Of a DNA stretch of 64,000 nt, positions 7,331 to 16,961 are shown one piece after another; the stretch's first letter is position 1, and each line of letters begins with the position of its first letter. The stretch covers positions 1-64,000 of the forward strand of contig DBEP01000066.1 of the NCBI GenBank assembly GCA_002294045.1, written 5' to 3'. The notes under the pieces were generated by a model, which was not told the origin of the DNA, did no database searches, and worked only from the letters and a program-made list of their open reading frames with translations. Source of the DNA: Lachnoclostridium sp. UBA903. Its GTDB lineage: Bacteria > Bacillota > Clostridia > Lachnospirales > Lachnospiraceae. A program made the translations under genes and the position numbers.

Positions 7331-8701
7331 TTATTCCAATTCCAACCCTTTTGCATATAATTTATACGTTTCCAATTCCGAAAGGTCAACAGCATCAAGG
7401 GTAATCGTCTCTCCCCTTTTTACATCTTTTAACAAGGTTGTTCCGTTCAAGAGATAGAAAGGTGCTGCATTGCCGCTTGCTTTTCGCTCCAACAATTGAG
7501 GAGTCAATCCCTCAATCGAATGATGATGTCCCGACACATTAAGCACTGTTCCCTTAGCCAAATCATAGTCTGCCACACCAGTAAGAACCGACACTTGACG
7601 GCACTCAGTATGTGTGCCTATTTCCATAAAGTCACCCAACAGAATTGAGGCAGGTGTTTCCAGCCCCATGAAGTGATATGGATAATAAATGCATGCATAT
7701 TTTTCGTTGCGGCTCATAACATGACCTTTACTCTTTAAAATATCCCACATTTTTTTATTTTCGCACTTAACAATGATAAATTCTCCACCGCAAAAGCTGG
7801 CCTCATCTCTGCCGCGCAAATTATAAAACACATCAACAACACCTGTCTTTTTTAAGATTCCGCCATCTTCTTCCGGAATAAAGATATCAGCCAGTTCGCT
7901 GATCTTGGCAATTGGGTAGCTCAAAAATGGAGAATGTGGTACCAGGCCGGTAATATTTGATACTAAGTTCATTTCACAGAGGTCAGCAGAAATTACACTT
8001 GTATACTTTTCAAGAAGCTTCCTTCTCCCCGCCAGCGTTTCTCTTCCTTCGTAGTACCAATGCTGTAACATTTCAGGCATATTTTCCGTTTTACTTTCAC
8101 CATCCAGATATATTAAATCTCCGTTTTCTCTATCCCAGACAAAATCATACTCACTGGATTTTCCGGCTGCTACAACCTCTAATCCCAATAACATTGCCCA
8201 TGAATAAAGATCCAAAAGATTTCTTGGCTGGTCACCATTTACTAATGCGTATATTGCATTATTCTCAGCAGCCACCTGATTTAATACCGTTCCGAATATA
8301 CAGTCGGCTTCTTTGGAGACCATGTAGACATTAATTCCTTTTCTAAGTGCCAATAATGCTGCATCCAAACTTACCGCCGTATTCCCGGTGCATTCCACCA
8401 AAGCGGTAATGCCACACTCTATAACCAAACGATAATCACTGACAATTAATATTTCATCCGCATTTGCCCTTTCGATTTCCTTTCTATCTTTGCAAACTGC
8501 AATTTTACTTTCATCATACCCAATTTCTTTCAATACAGCTGCGCATTCTTCAGGGTGTCTGTCGCAAATTACCCGCAAATCCATCAGTTTTACTTTTGGA
8601 ATCTGAGCAAGCAATGTATAGCCGTACCCACCAATTGCACCTATTATCCCCACTTTTGATTTTTTTCCTGTAACATTATTCTGTAAATTTGTATAATCCA
8701 T
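7331..8701 (-). CDS. NAD(P)-dependent oxidoreductase with C-terminal SAF domain (homoserine-dehydrogenase-like)
   Basis: The 456-residue protein opens with a Rossmann nucleotide-binding loop (VGIIGAIGGYGYTLLAQI), continues with a homoserine-dehydrogenase-like N-terminal domain (LVECTGNTAVSLDAALLALRKGINVYMVSKEAD), and ends in an SAF-like region (LAKGTVLNVSGHHHSIEGLTP). Proteins of this architecture are found in sugar-acid and branched catabolic clusters, but their reactions are not uniformly known. It is the last gene of the four-carbon acid-sugar operon, 63 bases after the permease. It probably supplies a dehydrogenase or reductase step there (inference). Confidence 0.75.
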   Translation of the reverse strand: MDYTNLQNNVTGKKSKVGIIGAIGGYGYTLLAQIPKVKLMDLRVICDRHPEECAAVLKEIGYDESKIAVCKDRKEIERANADEILIVSDYRLVIECGITALVECTGNTAVSLDAALLALRKGINVYMVSKEADCIFGTVLNQVAAENNAIYALVNGDQPRNLLDLYSWAMLLGLEVVAAGKSSEYDFVWDRENGDLIYLDGESKTENMPEMLQHWYYEGRETLAGRRKLLEKYTSVISADLCEMNLVSNITGLVPHSPFLSYPIAKISELADIFIPEEDGGILKKTGVVDVFYNLRGRDEASFCGGEFIIVKCENKKMWDILKSKGHVMSRNEKYACIYYPYHFMGLETPASILLGDFMEIGTHTECRQVSVLTGVADYDLAKGTVLNVSGHHHSIEGLTPQLLERKASGNAAPFYLLNGTTLLKDVKRGETITLDAVDLSELETYKLYAKGLELE

Positions 8702-8764
8702 AGCCGTAATCTCCTTTACTGTTTACAATGTAATTATGAAGGTACCGAACCGTTATATTATGTT

Positions 8765-10051
8765 TTACAAAAATGCAACGAAAACCAGCCATGCAAGCAA
8801 AGGTCCAAATAAAATAACTATTGCAGATGTATAAAGCAGAGTCTTATACAGCGTTCCTTTTTCTTTGCCTTGAGCATTGGCAACAAAGATTGCTCCTGTT
8901 GTTGAAAACGGACAGATATCTACAATACTGGCAGAGAGGCATATACAGGCTAATACGCCCACTGACCAAATACCTGGAGCTTCTAATATGGAAACAGCAA
9001 GCGGAATAACTCCTGCAAGGAACCCGGTTGTGGATACAAATGCAGAAACAAAACCGCCTATATAGGATGTTACCAATGCAGCCAGCTTAGGATTACTAAA
9101 ATTACTGATGAGTTGTGTTAAATAATCCATTACTCCCACCTGCTGCATTACTCCAACATACGTTACAATTCCGGTTACCATGAAAATAATACTCCAAGGC
9201 ATGCTTTTGATAATTTCACCCTGACGTTTTGGCTGCATAAAAGCCAGCAAAAGTCCCAGCGTCATTGCTGCAAACCCCATGTTCATTTCAAATACAATAC
9301 CCATTACTACAAGAGCAACTAAGGCTATCAGAGATATGACACGATATGGAGTCAGCTCTATTTTACTATTCAGGATTGCTATTACTTCGTTTTCTTTGCC
9401 ATCTTCAGTCTTTAGCAAATTTTTCATGTTTTTACTTCCTAAATATTTAACTCCTCCAAAAACAATAAATGAAATAAGTGCCAGGCCAAAGGAAAATGCC
9501 ACGGTACAAAGCCACATAGCCACTGAGTTTGACGGCAGTGCATATTCATCAAGTACACCTTTTACCACCAGACCCATTATATTAAGCGGAGAAAAGATAC
9601 CGCCTGTCATACCAAAGGCAACCATCAAAGACATCATAAGCTGGCTCATACCGCAAGCATTGGCAAGCTGCAATGCAATAGGGGTCACTATGATGATTGC
9701 TGCTGTTCCTTGTGTACCAATGCTGCAAAGAAGCCAGCTCATTAAGAACATAACCCAAGGAATAAGCCCTAAGTTTCCCCGCACCATACGCAGTCCTGCC
9801 ACTGTAATAGTATCGATAGTACCGTTATCTTTCAGTGTATTAAAGAAATAGGTTACACCAGACAATATAATAAATAATTCCACTGGAAAACTGCTGAAGA
9901 CTTCCTTGGGAGTAAGCCCGCATATTATTGTGCCCACAACAAAAGCGGCAACGAATCCCATAACCCCAATATTTATAGGGCGAACAGCACCTACAACAAA
10001 CATCACAAATAGTACACCTATCGCGACAATGGCAAGAATCTCAATACCCAT
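8765..10051 (-). CDS. Carboxylate permease, SLC13/MatC-like
   Basis: From the ATG preceded by GGAGGAGAAATT the product is 428 residues; a longer frame to 10114 lacks a ribosome site. It has about eleven hydrophobic segments and features of the MatC/DASS/ion-transporter group (PINIGVMGFVAAFVVG, SIGTQGTAAIIIVTPIALQLA, STTGFLAGVIPLAVSI). It sits between the acid-sugar aldolase and the oxidoreductase, so it most likely imports the four-carbon acid sugar or a related hydroxy-carboxylate. The substrate is inferred from neighbours. Confidence 0.8.
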   Translation of the reverse strand: MGIEILAIVAIGVLFVMFVVGAVRPINIGVMGFVAAFVVGTIICGLTPKEVFSSFPVELFIILSGVTYFFNTLKDNGTIDTITVAGLRMVRGNLGLIPWVMFLMSWLLCSIGTQGTAAIIIVTPIALQLANACGMSQLMMSLMVAFGMTGGIFSPLNIMGLVVKGVLDEYALPSNSVAMWLCTVAFSFGLALISFIVFGGVKYLGSKNMKNLLKTEDGKENEVIAILNSKIELTPYRVISLIALVALVVMGIVFEMNMGFAAMTLGLLLAFMQPKRQGEIIKSMPWSIIFMVTGIVTYVGVMQQVGVMDYLTQLISNFSNPKLAALVTSYIGGFVSAFVSTTGFLAGVIPLAVSILEAPGIWSVGVLACICLSASIVDICPFSTTGAIFVANAQGKEKGTLYKTLLYTSAIVILFGPLLAWLVFVAFL

Positions 10052-10263
10052 AATTTCTCCTCCTACTACAATAATTTTATAGGTTATGGTACATGACAAA
10101 CCAGCCATGTCCATATTCCTTCTTTTTTGTTAAAAACAGTGTAAATTGAACGCTATCCTTCTATTTCTCTGTAAAATGTAATACCCCAAAAATAATACTA
10201 ATATAACAGTTCTGCGCCTTCACAGTTACCGCCTGGCAGAATAATGTTTCTGAATAGTTACAA

Positions 10264-10857
10264 TTAATATATTTTATTAATATTACTATCACGCAGTAAC
10301 CACGCATTGCAAGCGGCTTCTTCTATCTCTTCCATATCATAAAATGCATCTATGATGTTAGAAGCTGCAACAACCGGTCCATGGTTTGCCAATAAATAGG
10401 CTCGGGATGCATCTAACTTTTCTTCAAATGCATGAAACAGCTCTTGACTTCCCGGCTTAGCGTATGGTACATAGGTAATCTCTCCGACACGCATTTTTAA
10501 ATAAGGTGTATGTGAAGGAATTATATCAGAGCCTGGCACTAAACAAGACCACAATGTTGCATAAGTACTATGAGTATGTAAAACCGCCTGAGTACCTTTA
10601 TCATGTAAATACAACATGTGGTGCAATGGAAACTCCTTACTTGGAGACGGTCCCCCCAGGTGCTTCCCTTCCATATCAAGAACAGCAAAGTTATCCTCGC
10701 TCAAACGTCCAAAGCAGCTCCCGCTAGCACTAATATATATAGTATTTTCATGCCTGAAGCTAAGATTAGCTGCAGCGCCGCTTATCTTTCCACGCGAAAA
10801 TAAACTTTCTGCAACCCAGATTGCATCGGCAATCTTTTCAATGCAAATATTACTCAT
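10264..10857 (-). CDS. Class II aldolase/adducin family protein, probable 3-oxo-tetronate-4-phosphate decarboxylase
   Basis: The 197-residue protein has the class II aldolase pattern: GAAANLSFR for phosphate binding, ISASGSCFGRL, the zinc-binding HTHS motif (LHTHSTYATLW) and a later LANHGPVV histidine. Close neighbours of DUF1537 kinases in this family (OtnC type) decarboxylate 3-oxo-tetronate 4-phosphate to dihydroxyacetone phosphate. It begins one base after the kinase stop, so the pair is translationally coupled. The specific activity is inferred from that pairing. Confidence 0.85.
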   Translation of the reverse strand: MSNICIEKIADAIWVAESLFSRGKISGAAANLSFRHENTIYISASGSCFGRLSEDNFAVLDMEGKHLGGPSPSKEFPLHHMLYLHDKGTQAVLHTHSTYATLWSCLVPGSDIIPSHTPYLKMRVGEITYVPYAKPGSQELFHAFEEKLDASRAYLLANHGPVVAASNIIDAFYDMEEIEEAACNAWLLRDSNINKIY

Positions 10858-10858
10858 G

Positions 10859-12124
10859 TTATTTTCCTTTCTTCATAAGGTATACACCTTTGTTAAGAAA
10901 TCCGGCATCTCCAAAATTTCCGCTCTTAAGTGCTATTTGTACTCCCGGCATGCCTGTCGGGTATAATATGGGGACGCCCGGAGCAATCGAAGGACCGATT
11001 TCGAAAGATTTAACACTCAATCTTTGAATGACGGCTCCTGAGGTTTCTCCTCCTGCAACTATTAAGTTTTTTATTCCATGTTCTATGGCACGCTTTCCTA
11101 ATTCAGCAACCGCATTCTCCAAAACAGCAGAGATTTTCTCCTGTTCAATGTCCGTATGCAACTCGTTCTCATTATAACTATGAACAAGCAGGTCACCTTT
11201 CTGTGTAAGGATTTCCTTCCAAACCTCCTCTAAGGTTTGTTCTCCTGTCAAAAGCTTTTGAGCAGATAAATAAATAGCATCATTATCACTACTTATATAA
11301 TTGCGTATTTGTTCTTTGGTTGCTTCCGAACAACTTCCGGAAAGAATAAGAACTCTGGAATCACTTGGTAAAGTGCGCCTAATACTAATCCCTTTATCAG
11401 GATTATGCTTTGACATTACCCGGTACAGGTGCGGCGGCAGTGCTGAACCTCCGCTTGCTAAAACCATATCCTGAAAAACTTCTGCAATCTCCATTCCTTG
11501 TTCATCATCGATGTAGTCAGGAACCAGATAAAAGTGAATATTGGCACCTTCCCATTCTTTAATTTTTTTATGTAGTTTCTTTTCATCTGCAAGCAGCCCT
11601 TCTTCTATTACATAGCTCGGATATGAACTTTGGGGCTTCATTAAAGCTGGGATAAAACTATCCCACATAGGGTTAACAGGATGATTTTTCATAGGACTCT
11701 CACCTAATGGAACTCCTGACACATATAAAATCCCATTCTTCACTGTTCTATCATTAACTGGCAAGGACGGACATAAGATCGTATACGGCAGCTGATACTT
11801 TTCCATCAATGAATCCAAAACAGGTCCAATGTTACCAGTTGGTGTTGAATCAAATGTAGAACAGTACTTGAAGTAAAGCATTCTGGGATTCTGATTTGAC
11901 AACCAGGAAAAAGCTTCAAGACTTTGGCTCACCGCATCATGCGGCAAAATACTGCGTGTTTTAAGCGCTATTACAACAGCATCATAATCATCGGTAAGCA
12001 TAATACTATTATCTGGCAAGCCGTTAATCAGTAAACATTTTGCGCCGGCCTCTTCTAAAAACGATGCCAGATCACTTGCTCCTGTAAAATCATCGGCAAC
12101 GCATCCTATAAGAATTTTATGCAA
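10859..12124 (-). CDS. Four-carbon acid sugar kinase (DUF1537/OtnK family)
   Basis: The 421-residue product has both halves of the family: an N-terminal substrate domain starting IGCVADDFTGASDLASFL (the DDxTGA motif) and a C-terminal nucleotide domain with VAGGETSGAVIQRL and GVPILYPTG. The family phosphorylates D-threonate, D-erythronate or 3-oxo-tetronate. It is the first gene of the operon kinase - aldolase - permease - oxidoreductase, with a promoter and a 24-bp palindromic operator immediately upstream. The exact acid sugar cannot be told from sequence. Confidence 0.9.
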   Translation of the reverse strand: MHKILIGCVADDFTGASDLASFLEEAGAKCLLINGLPDNSIMLTDDYDAVVIALKTRSILPHDAVSQSLEAFSWLSNQNPRMLYFKYCSTFDSTPTGNIGPVLDSLMEKYQLPYTILCPSLPVNDRTVKNGILYVSGVPLGESPMKNHPVNPMWDSFIPALMKPQSSYPSYVIEEGLLADEKKLHKKIKEWEGANIHFYLVPDYIDDEQGMEIAEVFQDMVLASGGSALPPHLYRVMSKHNPDKGISIRRTLPSDSRVLILSGSCSEATKEQIRNYISSDNDAIYLSAQKLLTGEQTLEEVWKEILTQKGDLLVHSYNENELHTDIEQEKISAVLENAVAELGKRAIEHGIKNLIVAGGETSGAVIQRLSVKSFEIGPSIAPGVPILYPTGMPGVQIALKSGNFGDAGFLNKGVYLMKKGK

Positions 12125-12159
12125 TTACGTATTCACTCCTTTCATCTTTTTTCTTTAAT

Positions 12160-12220
12160 ATACTTCAAGTATACTTGAAGTATCTATAGCTATACTATCA
12201 TTTTGTGGTTATTTTGTAAA
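12160..12220 (-). promoter_or_regulatory. Acid-sugar operon promoter and 24-bp palindromic operator
   Basis: On the minus strand TTTACA (12215-12220) and TAGTAT (12192-12197) are spaced 17 bp. Just downstream, at 12160-12183, lies a perfect 24-bp palindrome, ATACTTCAAGTA and its complement. Its place between promoter and gene start suits repression by the divergent GntR protein. Confidence 0.75.
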
Positions 12221-12331
12221 GTGATAATCTATTATTTTTATTTTATTTGTGCATATTATACAATTACATGAAGTGGATTATATGCAAATTATATTATGAA
12301 GCTGAATAGAAAGACGAGATTATATTGTGAA

Positions 12332-12373
12332 TTGACATTCAGATATACATAAAGTATATCTGTGTGTTATAAT
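12332..12373 (+). promoter_or_regulatory. GntR gene promoter region with inverted repeat
   Basis: TTGACA at 12332-12337 with TATATC 17 bp later, or TATAAT at 12368, could serve as promoter elements. An inverted repeat CAGATATAC-N5-GTATATCTG (12340-12362) overlaps them. It shares the GTATA core with the larger palindrome on the operon side, which suggests one regulator binds both. Confidence 0.55.
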
Positions 12374-12420
12374 GAATTATAAAACTAAAACAAATCATAC
12401 TTGAATATTGGGGAGATAAT

Positions 12421-13062
12421 ATGGCAAATTATAAACAATTAAAAGAAAAAGCATATGACTTGATTAAGCAGGAAATTTTATCAAACGGATTAGAATCCGG
12501 TCAATATTTGGAGGAAAAAATGCTTTGTGATAGGGTAGGCGCCAGTCGTACCCCTATTCGGGAAGCAATAAATATGCTGGAACAGGAGCATTTAGTTCAG
12601 ACCATACCGGGCAAAGGTGTATTTGTTACAACATTATCGGTGCAAAGTATTAAAGAGCTTTTTCAAGTGCGGCGTATGTTAGAACCTCTTGCACTGCAAA
12701 TGGCGTACGAAAATCTGAACATAGACATTCTTCTTTCATTTCGTGATAAATTTATGGCTGAAATAGAAAATAAAAATTATTCTTTGCTGCATCAGCTGGA
12801 CTACGAATTTCATAATTATATTAACGATAATTCGAGCAATGAGTATATGATACGTTTTTTACGTGTTCTTTCAGATAATTTTCAAAGAGTGCGTACTCAA
12901 CCTTTCTATGCCGAAAAAAGAACACTGGGCGGGGCACGAGAACATTTAACCCTTATTGATTTTATTATAGACAGAAATATTGAGGAAGCAAAAAATTTCT
13001 TAGTCGAACATATTGCTAACACGGAAAAATACTACTTTAAAAGTCTTTCCAATAATGGATAA
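12421..13062 (+). CDS. GntR family transcriptional regulator (FadR/FCD subfamily)
   Basis: The 213-residue protein has a GntR winged helix (AYDLIKQEILSNGLESGQ, CDRVGASRTPIREAINMLEQE, IPGKGVFVTTL) and an all-helical FCD effector domain with metal-binding-type residues (RRMLEPLALQMAYE, DYEFHNYI, REHLTLIDFI). The start follows GGGGAGATAAT. It is divergent from the acid-sugar operon with palindromes between them, so it most likely represses that operon until the acid sugar or an intermediate binds. Confidence 0.9.
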   Translation: MANYKQLKEKAYDLIKQEILSNGLESGQYLEEKMLCDRVGASRTPIREAINMLEQEHLVQTIPGKGVFVTTLSVQSIKELFQVRRMLEPLALQMAYENLNIDILLSFRDKFMAEIENKNYSLLHQLDYEFHNYINDNSSNEYMIRFLRVLSDNFQRVRTQPFYAEKRTLGGAREHLTLIDFIIDRNIEEAKNFLVEHIANTEKYYFKSLSNNG

Positions 13063-13727
13063 AATAGAAAATATATCTCTAACTGGGAATGTATCTGACC
13101 CCATCCTGGCGGTGGCTCGTCCATTTCTTAGTAATATCCATTGTTGCAAGATACAGCATTTTAGCAGGCTGTCATCGGTCGGAAATACGGTTTTGCTTTT
13201 GTAACCTTCCAGAGCCCTCAATAGTGTTCGTGGTATAAATTAGCCCTCGGACAGCTTCCGGATATTTGAAATAGGTAGAGAGATTAACCCAGTTGTCTTT
13301 CCATGACTTTGCCATTTTGGGGTGTTTTTCTCCCCATTTACCATCAAATAGCTCCAACTCGCTTAAGGCGATGTTTCTGTAGGGGCAGTATAAACACGTT
13401 TTAAATCAGCCACGAGCGTTTATATTCTTGTAGGATACAAAACTTTGTACTTTCATTTTCTCCTACATACATACCCAGGACATCTTTACCTCCGCTCAAA
13501 TCAATTCCGATGGTGATATAGTCGGTCTTTTTTATAATACATCCTTCACTTCTAACGTGAAAATGTATGGCATCCATAAATACTACAGCATATATAGCTT
13601 TCGATGTCATACCTTTTGCATATATGGAGATGTTTTTCCCTCCATAACCTGACTGATTTGGGTTCAAAATCCCCGCTCCTGTCACGGGAAAATCCAATTC
13701 CATGTCTCCATAACTAGTGTCTGCCAT
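13045..13727 (-). pseudogene. IS256 family (mutator-type) transposase remnant
   Basis: Minus-strand fragments match successive parts of an IS256 transposase: SIYAKGMTS and AVVFMDAIHFHVRSEG with GIDLSGGKDVLGMYVGENES (13401-13727), then WKDNWVNLSTYFKYPEAVRGLIYTTNTIE (13172-13357) and, in another frame, VFPTDDSLLK (about 13060-13200). Internal deletions and at least two frame changes make it inactive. It lies just downstream of the GntR gene, whose last codons it nearly touches. I could not define terminal inverted repeats. Confidence 0.85.
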
Positions 13728-13756
13728 ATTGGCAATATAAGATTCATGAAAACTAC

Positions 13757-14057
<301 letters not shown>

Positions 14058-14090
14058 TTACCTCCCTATTTCAATACCTTTAAATTTCTG

Positions 14091-14714
14091 TTATATTTCG
14101 ATTATTTCAGGAAGTCCGTACAATTTATGTGAGCAAACATTTTTTACTTCAATTGGTATTTCATAATTATATCGTCCTCTTAAAGCCATTCCACCATCAA
14201 TTAAATCATGCCATGGCTTTTTTGAACTATATGCATTTATCAATAAAGCTGCTTCAATTCTTTCTCTTTTTCTTCTGTCAGTAATTTCACTAATGAATAA
14301 TCTATAAGAAATAAGTTCTTTTTCAGCAAATTCTAATATGACATCTTTATTCTCTAAAAAAGTATCTTGATGCTCTTTTGCATATTGCCAGCCATGCCAT
14401 AATTCTTTTCTTAATCCAGTTTTTGCAGATTCGACATCTAGCAAAGTATAGTTTCCCTTCTTATATTCACGTGTATGTTGATCAAGTCTTCTTTTCATGG
14501 AGTTTGTTACACCAACTGAGCGCAAAATATAACCATCTAAATACTCGAATGTAAAAAGATAAACTCCTGCAATATCTGGGATAGGTTTGGATTCATTAAT
14601 TTGCTCATACCCAATCCAAGAAAATGGTCCTTGCCATATTAAATCTTCTGTTTTAATCATAGAAGCATCTCTTACTCTATTAAAACTCCAAAATTTTGGT
14701 AGTACATTTTTCAT
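14091..14714 (-). CDS. GIY-YIG fold nuclease-like protein
   Basis: The 207-residue protein contains a GIY-YIG-like core around residues 45-80: AGVYLFTFEYLDGYILRSVGVTNSMKRRLDQHTREY, where GVY and the later VGVT-N-RRLDQH correspond to GIY, YIG and the conserved R/H region. A helical extension follows (AEKELISYRLFISEI, RIEAALLINAY). Such folds are in homing, repair and restriction nucleases. A catalytic Glu is plausible at RIEAALL. AAGGGG precedes the ATG at a loose spacing, and ATG at residue 19 is an alternative start. It neighbours the NUDIX/SRA/helicase cluster. Confidence 0.65.
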   Translation of the reverse strand: MKNVLPKFWSFNRVRDASMIKTEDLIWQGPFSWIGYEQINESKPIPDIAGVYLFTFEYLDGYILRSVGVTNSMKRRLDQHTREYKKGNYTLLDVESAKTGLRKELWHGWQYAKEHQDTFLENKDVILEFAEKELISYRLFISEITDRRKRERIEAALLINAYSSKKPWHDLIDGGMALRGRYNYEIPIEVKNVCSHKLYGLPEIIEI

Positions 14715-14962
14715 ATTCTTTCACATCCCCTTATGTAATGACGGGTAATAATTATCTACATTTATTCTATCTCCACAACCCTACGGATGTTATCTATCCT
14801 ATCTACTCAACCTTACTTCATTTTTCGGTTCTTTTTCTATCCTTAGATATGTTTCCGCAACACAAAAACATACTTTCGATTAAGTAGTCGATTTAGATAT
14901 AATTCGTCAAACCCGGTAATATCAAGGCTTACGTCCTCGACATCAATACTACGCACTCAACG

Positions 14963-15018
14963 TGCCATGAGGAGATAAAAAAATGACCGTTGAACCTAGT
15001 GGTCCCTTGGTGGCCGGA
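14963..15018 (+). repeat. Intergenic repeat R1, copy 1
   Basis: The copy begins TGCCATGAGGAGATAAAAAA and ends in GGTCCCTTGGTGGCC, matching the six other copies. The preceding about 25 bases (CTCGACATCAATACTACGCA) are shared with copy 2. GCCA/TGGT-GGC and GACC/GGTC can pair. The rest of the 14715-15180 gap holds no gene I can support. Confidence 0.7.
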
Positions 15019-15180
15019 TCATCTTTTCGCCCCCTTCTTTTTAACACTATTTCTACATGGGATAAACCTGATTTTATAAGGAATACACTAGAACCATCTA
15101 TTCCTTTTCTAGCAATTCAAGTCCGGCATCAGTATTGATGTTGAGTGATAATCCCATATTGCACACTCCCCTGCTAATCA

Positions 15181-16197
15181 TTACAGTCGACAGTAATTTT
15201 TGTGTTTTGTAACCTTATTCAATAATTCCTTATAATAGCCTTCATCAAATTTATTGGTATCAGTCCATTTTTTAGTAAGAAAATGACTATTCTGATTTTT
15301 TACAAATTCCTGTAACCTTCTACTTTTTATAAAGCCATCAAAATTACCAAACGAACGCAACCAATAAAATGTATTTGGAAATAAATAAGCTCTTCCTAAA
15401 TCACAGTTTTCATGGATTTCTGCAGTTACATGAGGTGTAAGCTCTATATTGCTACCGACAATATCATAAAACTTTTCAATATCTAATAGTAGCAAATCTA
15501 ACCTGTCATTGTACCTTGCATGTCGCATTTGATTGATACTCATTGCATATGCAGGCCAGACAAGACAATCAAACATATCTTTTCTAATGAGTTTATAATC
15601 AGATACAATATCTTTGCTAAATTCTTTTATTCTGTTCAAACTACACAGTCCATCTTGTGCTAATTTAATGGTTAGCCCATCAACAACGCATTCGTAAAAT
15701 GACGACTTATCAGGGTCCTGATATTTGTCATCTTCTTTCTCTCTAAGATTATAGATATTATTATCAACTGTTTCATCGTACTTATGTTTAGCAATATTAA
15801 ATTGCATGATTCTTCGTATATCTTTTGCCGCCAATTGCAGCATCTTCTTATCAGCAGGACAAAGAGGCAATTTCAATATTTCATCCACTGTACGCCACCG
15901 AATATCATTATGTTCTATACAAGCAGGCACGCCATCAATGAGTTTGCAAATATAAAAATGAATATTGACAGTAATGTCCGGATATTCATATTCAACTTCT
16001 TGGATAAGCTGTTGTGTTTCAATTGTTACATCTAATTCCTCGCGACATTCACGTACAAGGCATTCTTCGGGTGATTCGCCGGCCTCAATCTTACCACCTG
16101 GGAACTCCCATAAAAGCTCACATTGCTTACCTTTGGGCCTTTGGCAGATAAGCAACTTACCATCTCTTTGAATTATTGCTGCAGTTACTTGAATCAT
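15181..16197 (-). CDS. NUDIX hydrolase (MutT-like) with a C-terminal domain of unknown function
   Basis: Residues 1-130 are a MutT-type NUDIX hydrolase with the full Nudix box (GGKIEAGESPEECLVRECREELDV, split around residues 35-57: GX5EX7REUXEE). Close homologues hydrolyse 8-oxo-dGTP or related nucleotides. About 200 further residues (FYECVVDGLTIKLAQDGLCSLNRI to the end) form a separate domain I do not recognise, with conserved-looking aromatic and basic patches (TFYWLRSFGNFDGFIKSRRLQEFV). It is 11 bases from the SRA-like gene upstream and probably in the same operon, which suggests a nucleotide-sensing or DNA-quality role. Confidence 0.8.
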   Translation of the reverse strand: MIQVTAAIIQRDGKLLICQRPKGKQCELLWEFPGGKIEAGESPEECLVRECREELDVTIETQQLIQEVEYEYPDITVNIHFYICKLIDGVPACIEHNDIRWRTVDEILKLPLCPADKKMLQLAAKDIRRIMQFNIAKHKYDETVDNNIYNLREKEDDKYQDPDKSSFYECVVDGLTIKLAQDGLCSLNRIKEFSKDIVSDYKLIRKDMFDCLVWPAYAMSINQMRHARYNDRLDLLLLDIEKFYDIVGSNIELTPHVTAEIHENCDLGRAYLFPNTFYWLRSFGNFDGFIKSRRLQEFVKNQNSHFLTKKWTDTNKFDEGYYKELLNKVTKHKNYCRL

Positions 16198-16208
16198 AAT
16201 TATGTACC

Positions 16209-16961
16209 TCAGTTTGCTTTTCTTAACCTAAACTTATATTCTTTTCTTATATTGCCGGTTTCATCCTTATCATCTTCATAAGTGTATTCAACAAGCTCAA
16301 ATATACCTTGGTAGTAATACTCTTGAGGTGAGAACTTAACAAACAGGTGAATATCTTTTCCTTCATCTGCAGCATTTACTATGGCTGTATTGCCGGATGA
16401 CATTGTTTGGTCACCGATTTTTCCTTCGCCAGAATAAATATACTCACCATCTGGGGTCCAGTGGTCATGATAAACAAAGCCTGTCTTTTTCTTATCAACA
16501 GAAGATATAAGAACTACTGTTGACGGTGTTTTATTAATGCCTCTACCAAAGCCGGAAATCCTAATACCAAACTGCTCTTCAACCTGCTGATAAGTTAAAA
16601 TTGGCTGTCTTGCTAAATACTCAACATTATAATCAGCACCAAAACCACCCTCGATATTTCTCGTTTTTTTCGCTGGAGAAGCAGACTGTCTTTCAACAGC
16701 TCGTCTTTCTTCCTCAGCTTTACGGTCAGCAAGCTCTGCTTGATGTCTTTCTTCCTCTACACGCCTTGCAACAACTATGTCATTTAGTATCGTTTCCTGT
16801 ATGGCTGAATCCTCAGCTTTAATAAACTTCTCAAAAGCATCTGGATATGCAAATTTGCTACTCTTTGCAGCAAATTGAACAACGACATATTTATCGTCTA
16901 CCTCAGTGACAGTGCCTACTCCGAACACAGCATGTTTTACTCTTATATTCAACAAGTCCAT
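16209..16961 (-). CDS. Protein with N-terminal SH3/Tudor-like and C-terminal SRA/DUF3427-like domain
   Basis: The 250-residue protein starts with a small barrel motif (VKHAVFGVGTVTEVDDKYVVVQF...FAYPDAFEKFI), then a charged helical linker (about residues 65-100). The C-terminal part has the pattern ILTYQQVEEQFGIRISGFGRGINKT...YIYSGEGKIGDQTMSSGNTAI...HLFVKFSPQ. This resembles the DUF3427 and ScoMcrA/SRA-like modules that read modified bases. The assignment rests on pattern memory. Its neighbours, a NUDIX protein and a PLD-helicase of the class that usually carries a C-terminal DUF3427, support a DNA-recognition role. Confidence 0.55.
   Translation of the reverse strand: MDLLNIRVKHAVFGVGTVTEVDDKYVVVQFAAKSSKFAYPDAFEKFIKAEDSAIQETILNDIVVARRVEEERHQAELADRKAEEERRAVERQSASPAKKTRNIEGGFGADYNVEYLARQPILTYQQVEEQFGIRISGFGRGINKTPSTVVLISSVDKKKTGFVYHDHWTPDGEYIYSGEGKIGDQTMSSGNTAIVNAADEGKDIHLFVKFSPQEYYYQGIFELVEYTYEDDKDETGNIRKEYKFRLRKAN

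Noticed and set aside
7957..8334. Plus-strand ORF opposite the SAF-domain oxidoreductase
   Set aside because: No ribosome site, low-complexity composition, and it is fully antisense to a well-supported gene.
9279..9851. 190-codon plus-strand ORF opposite the permease
   Set aside because: It is the antisense shadow of a membrane protein gene and has no start signal or family resemblance.
14963..15018. R1 as a known riboswitch (preQ1, c-di-GMP or fluoride)
   Set aside because: The A-rich loop and GGAG stem do not match the conserved cores of these classes, and the copies do not precede related genes.
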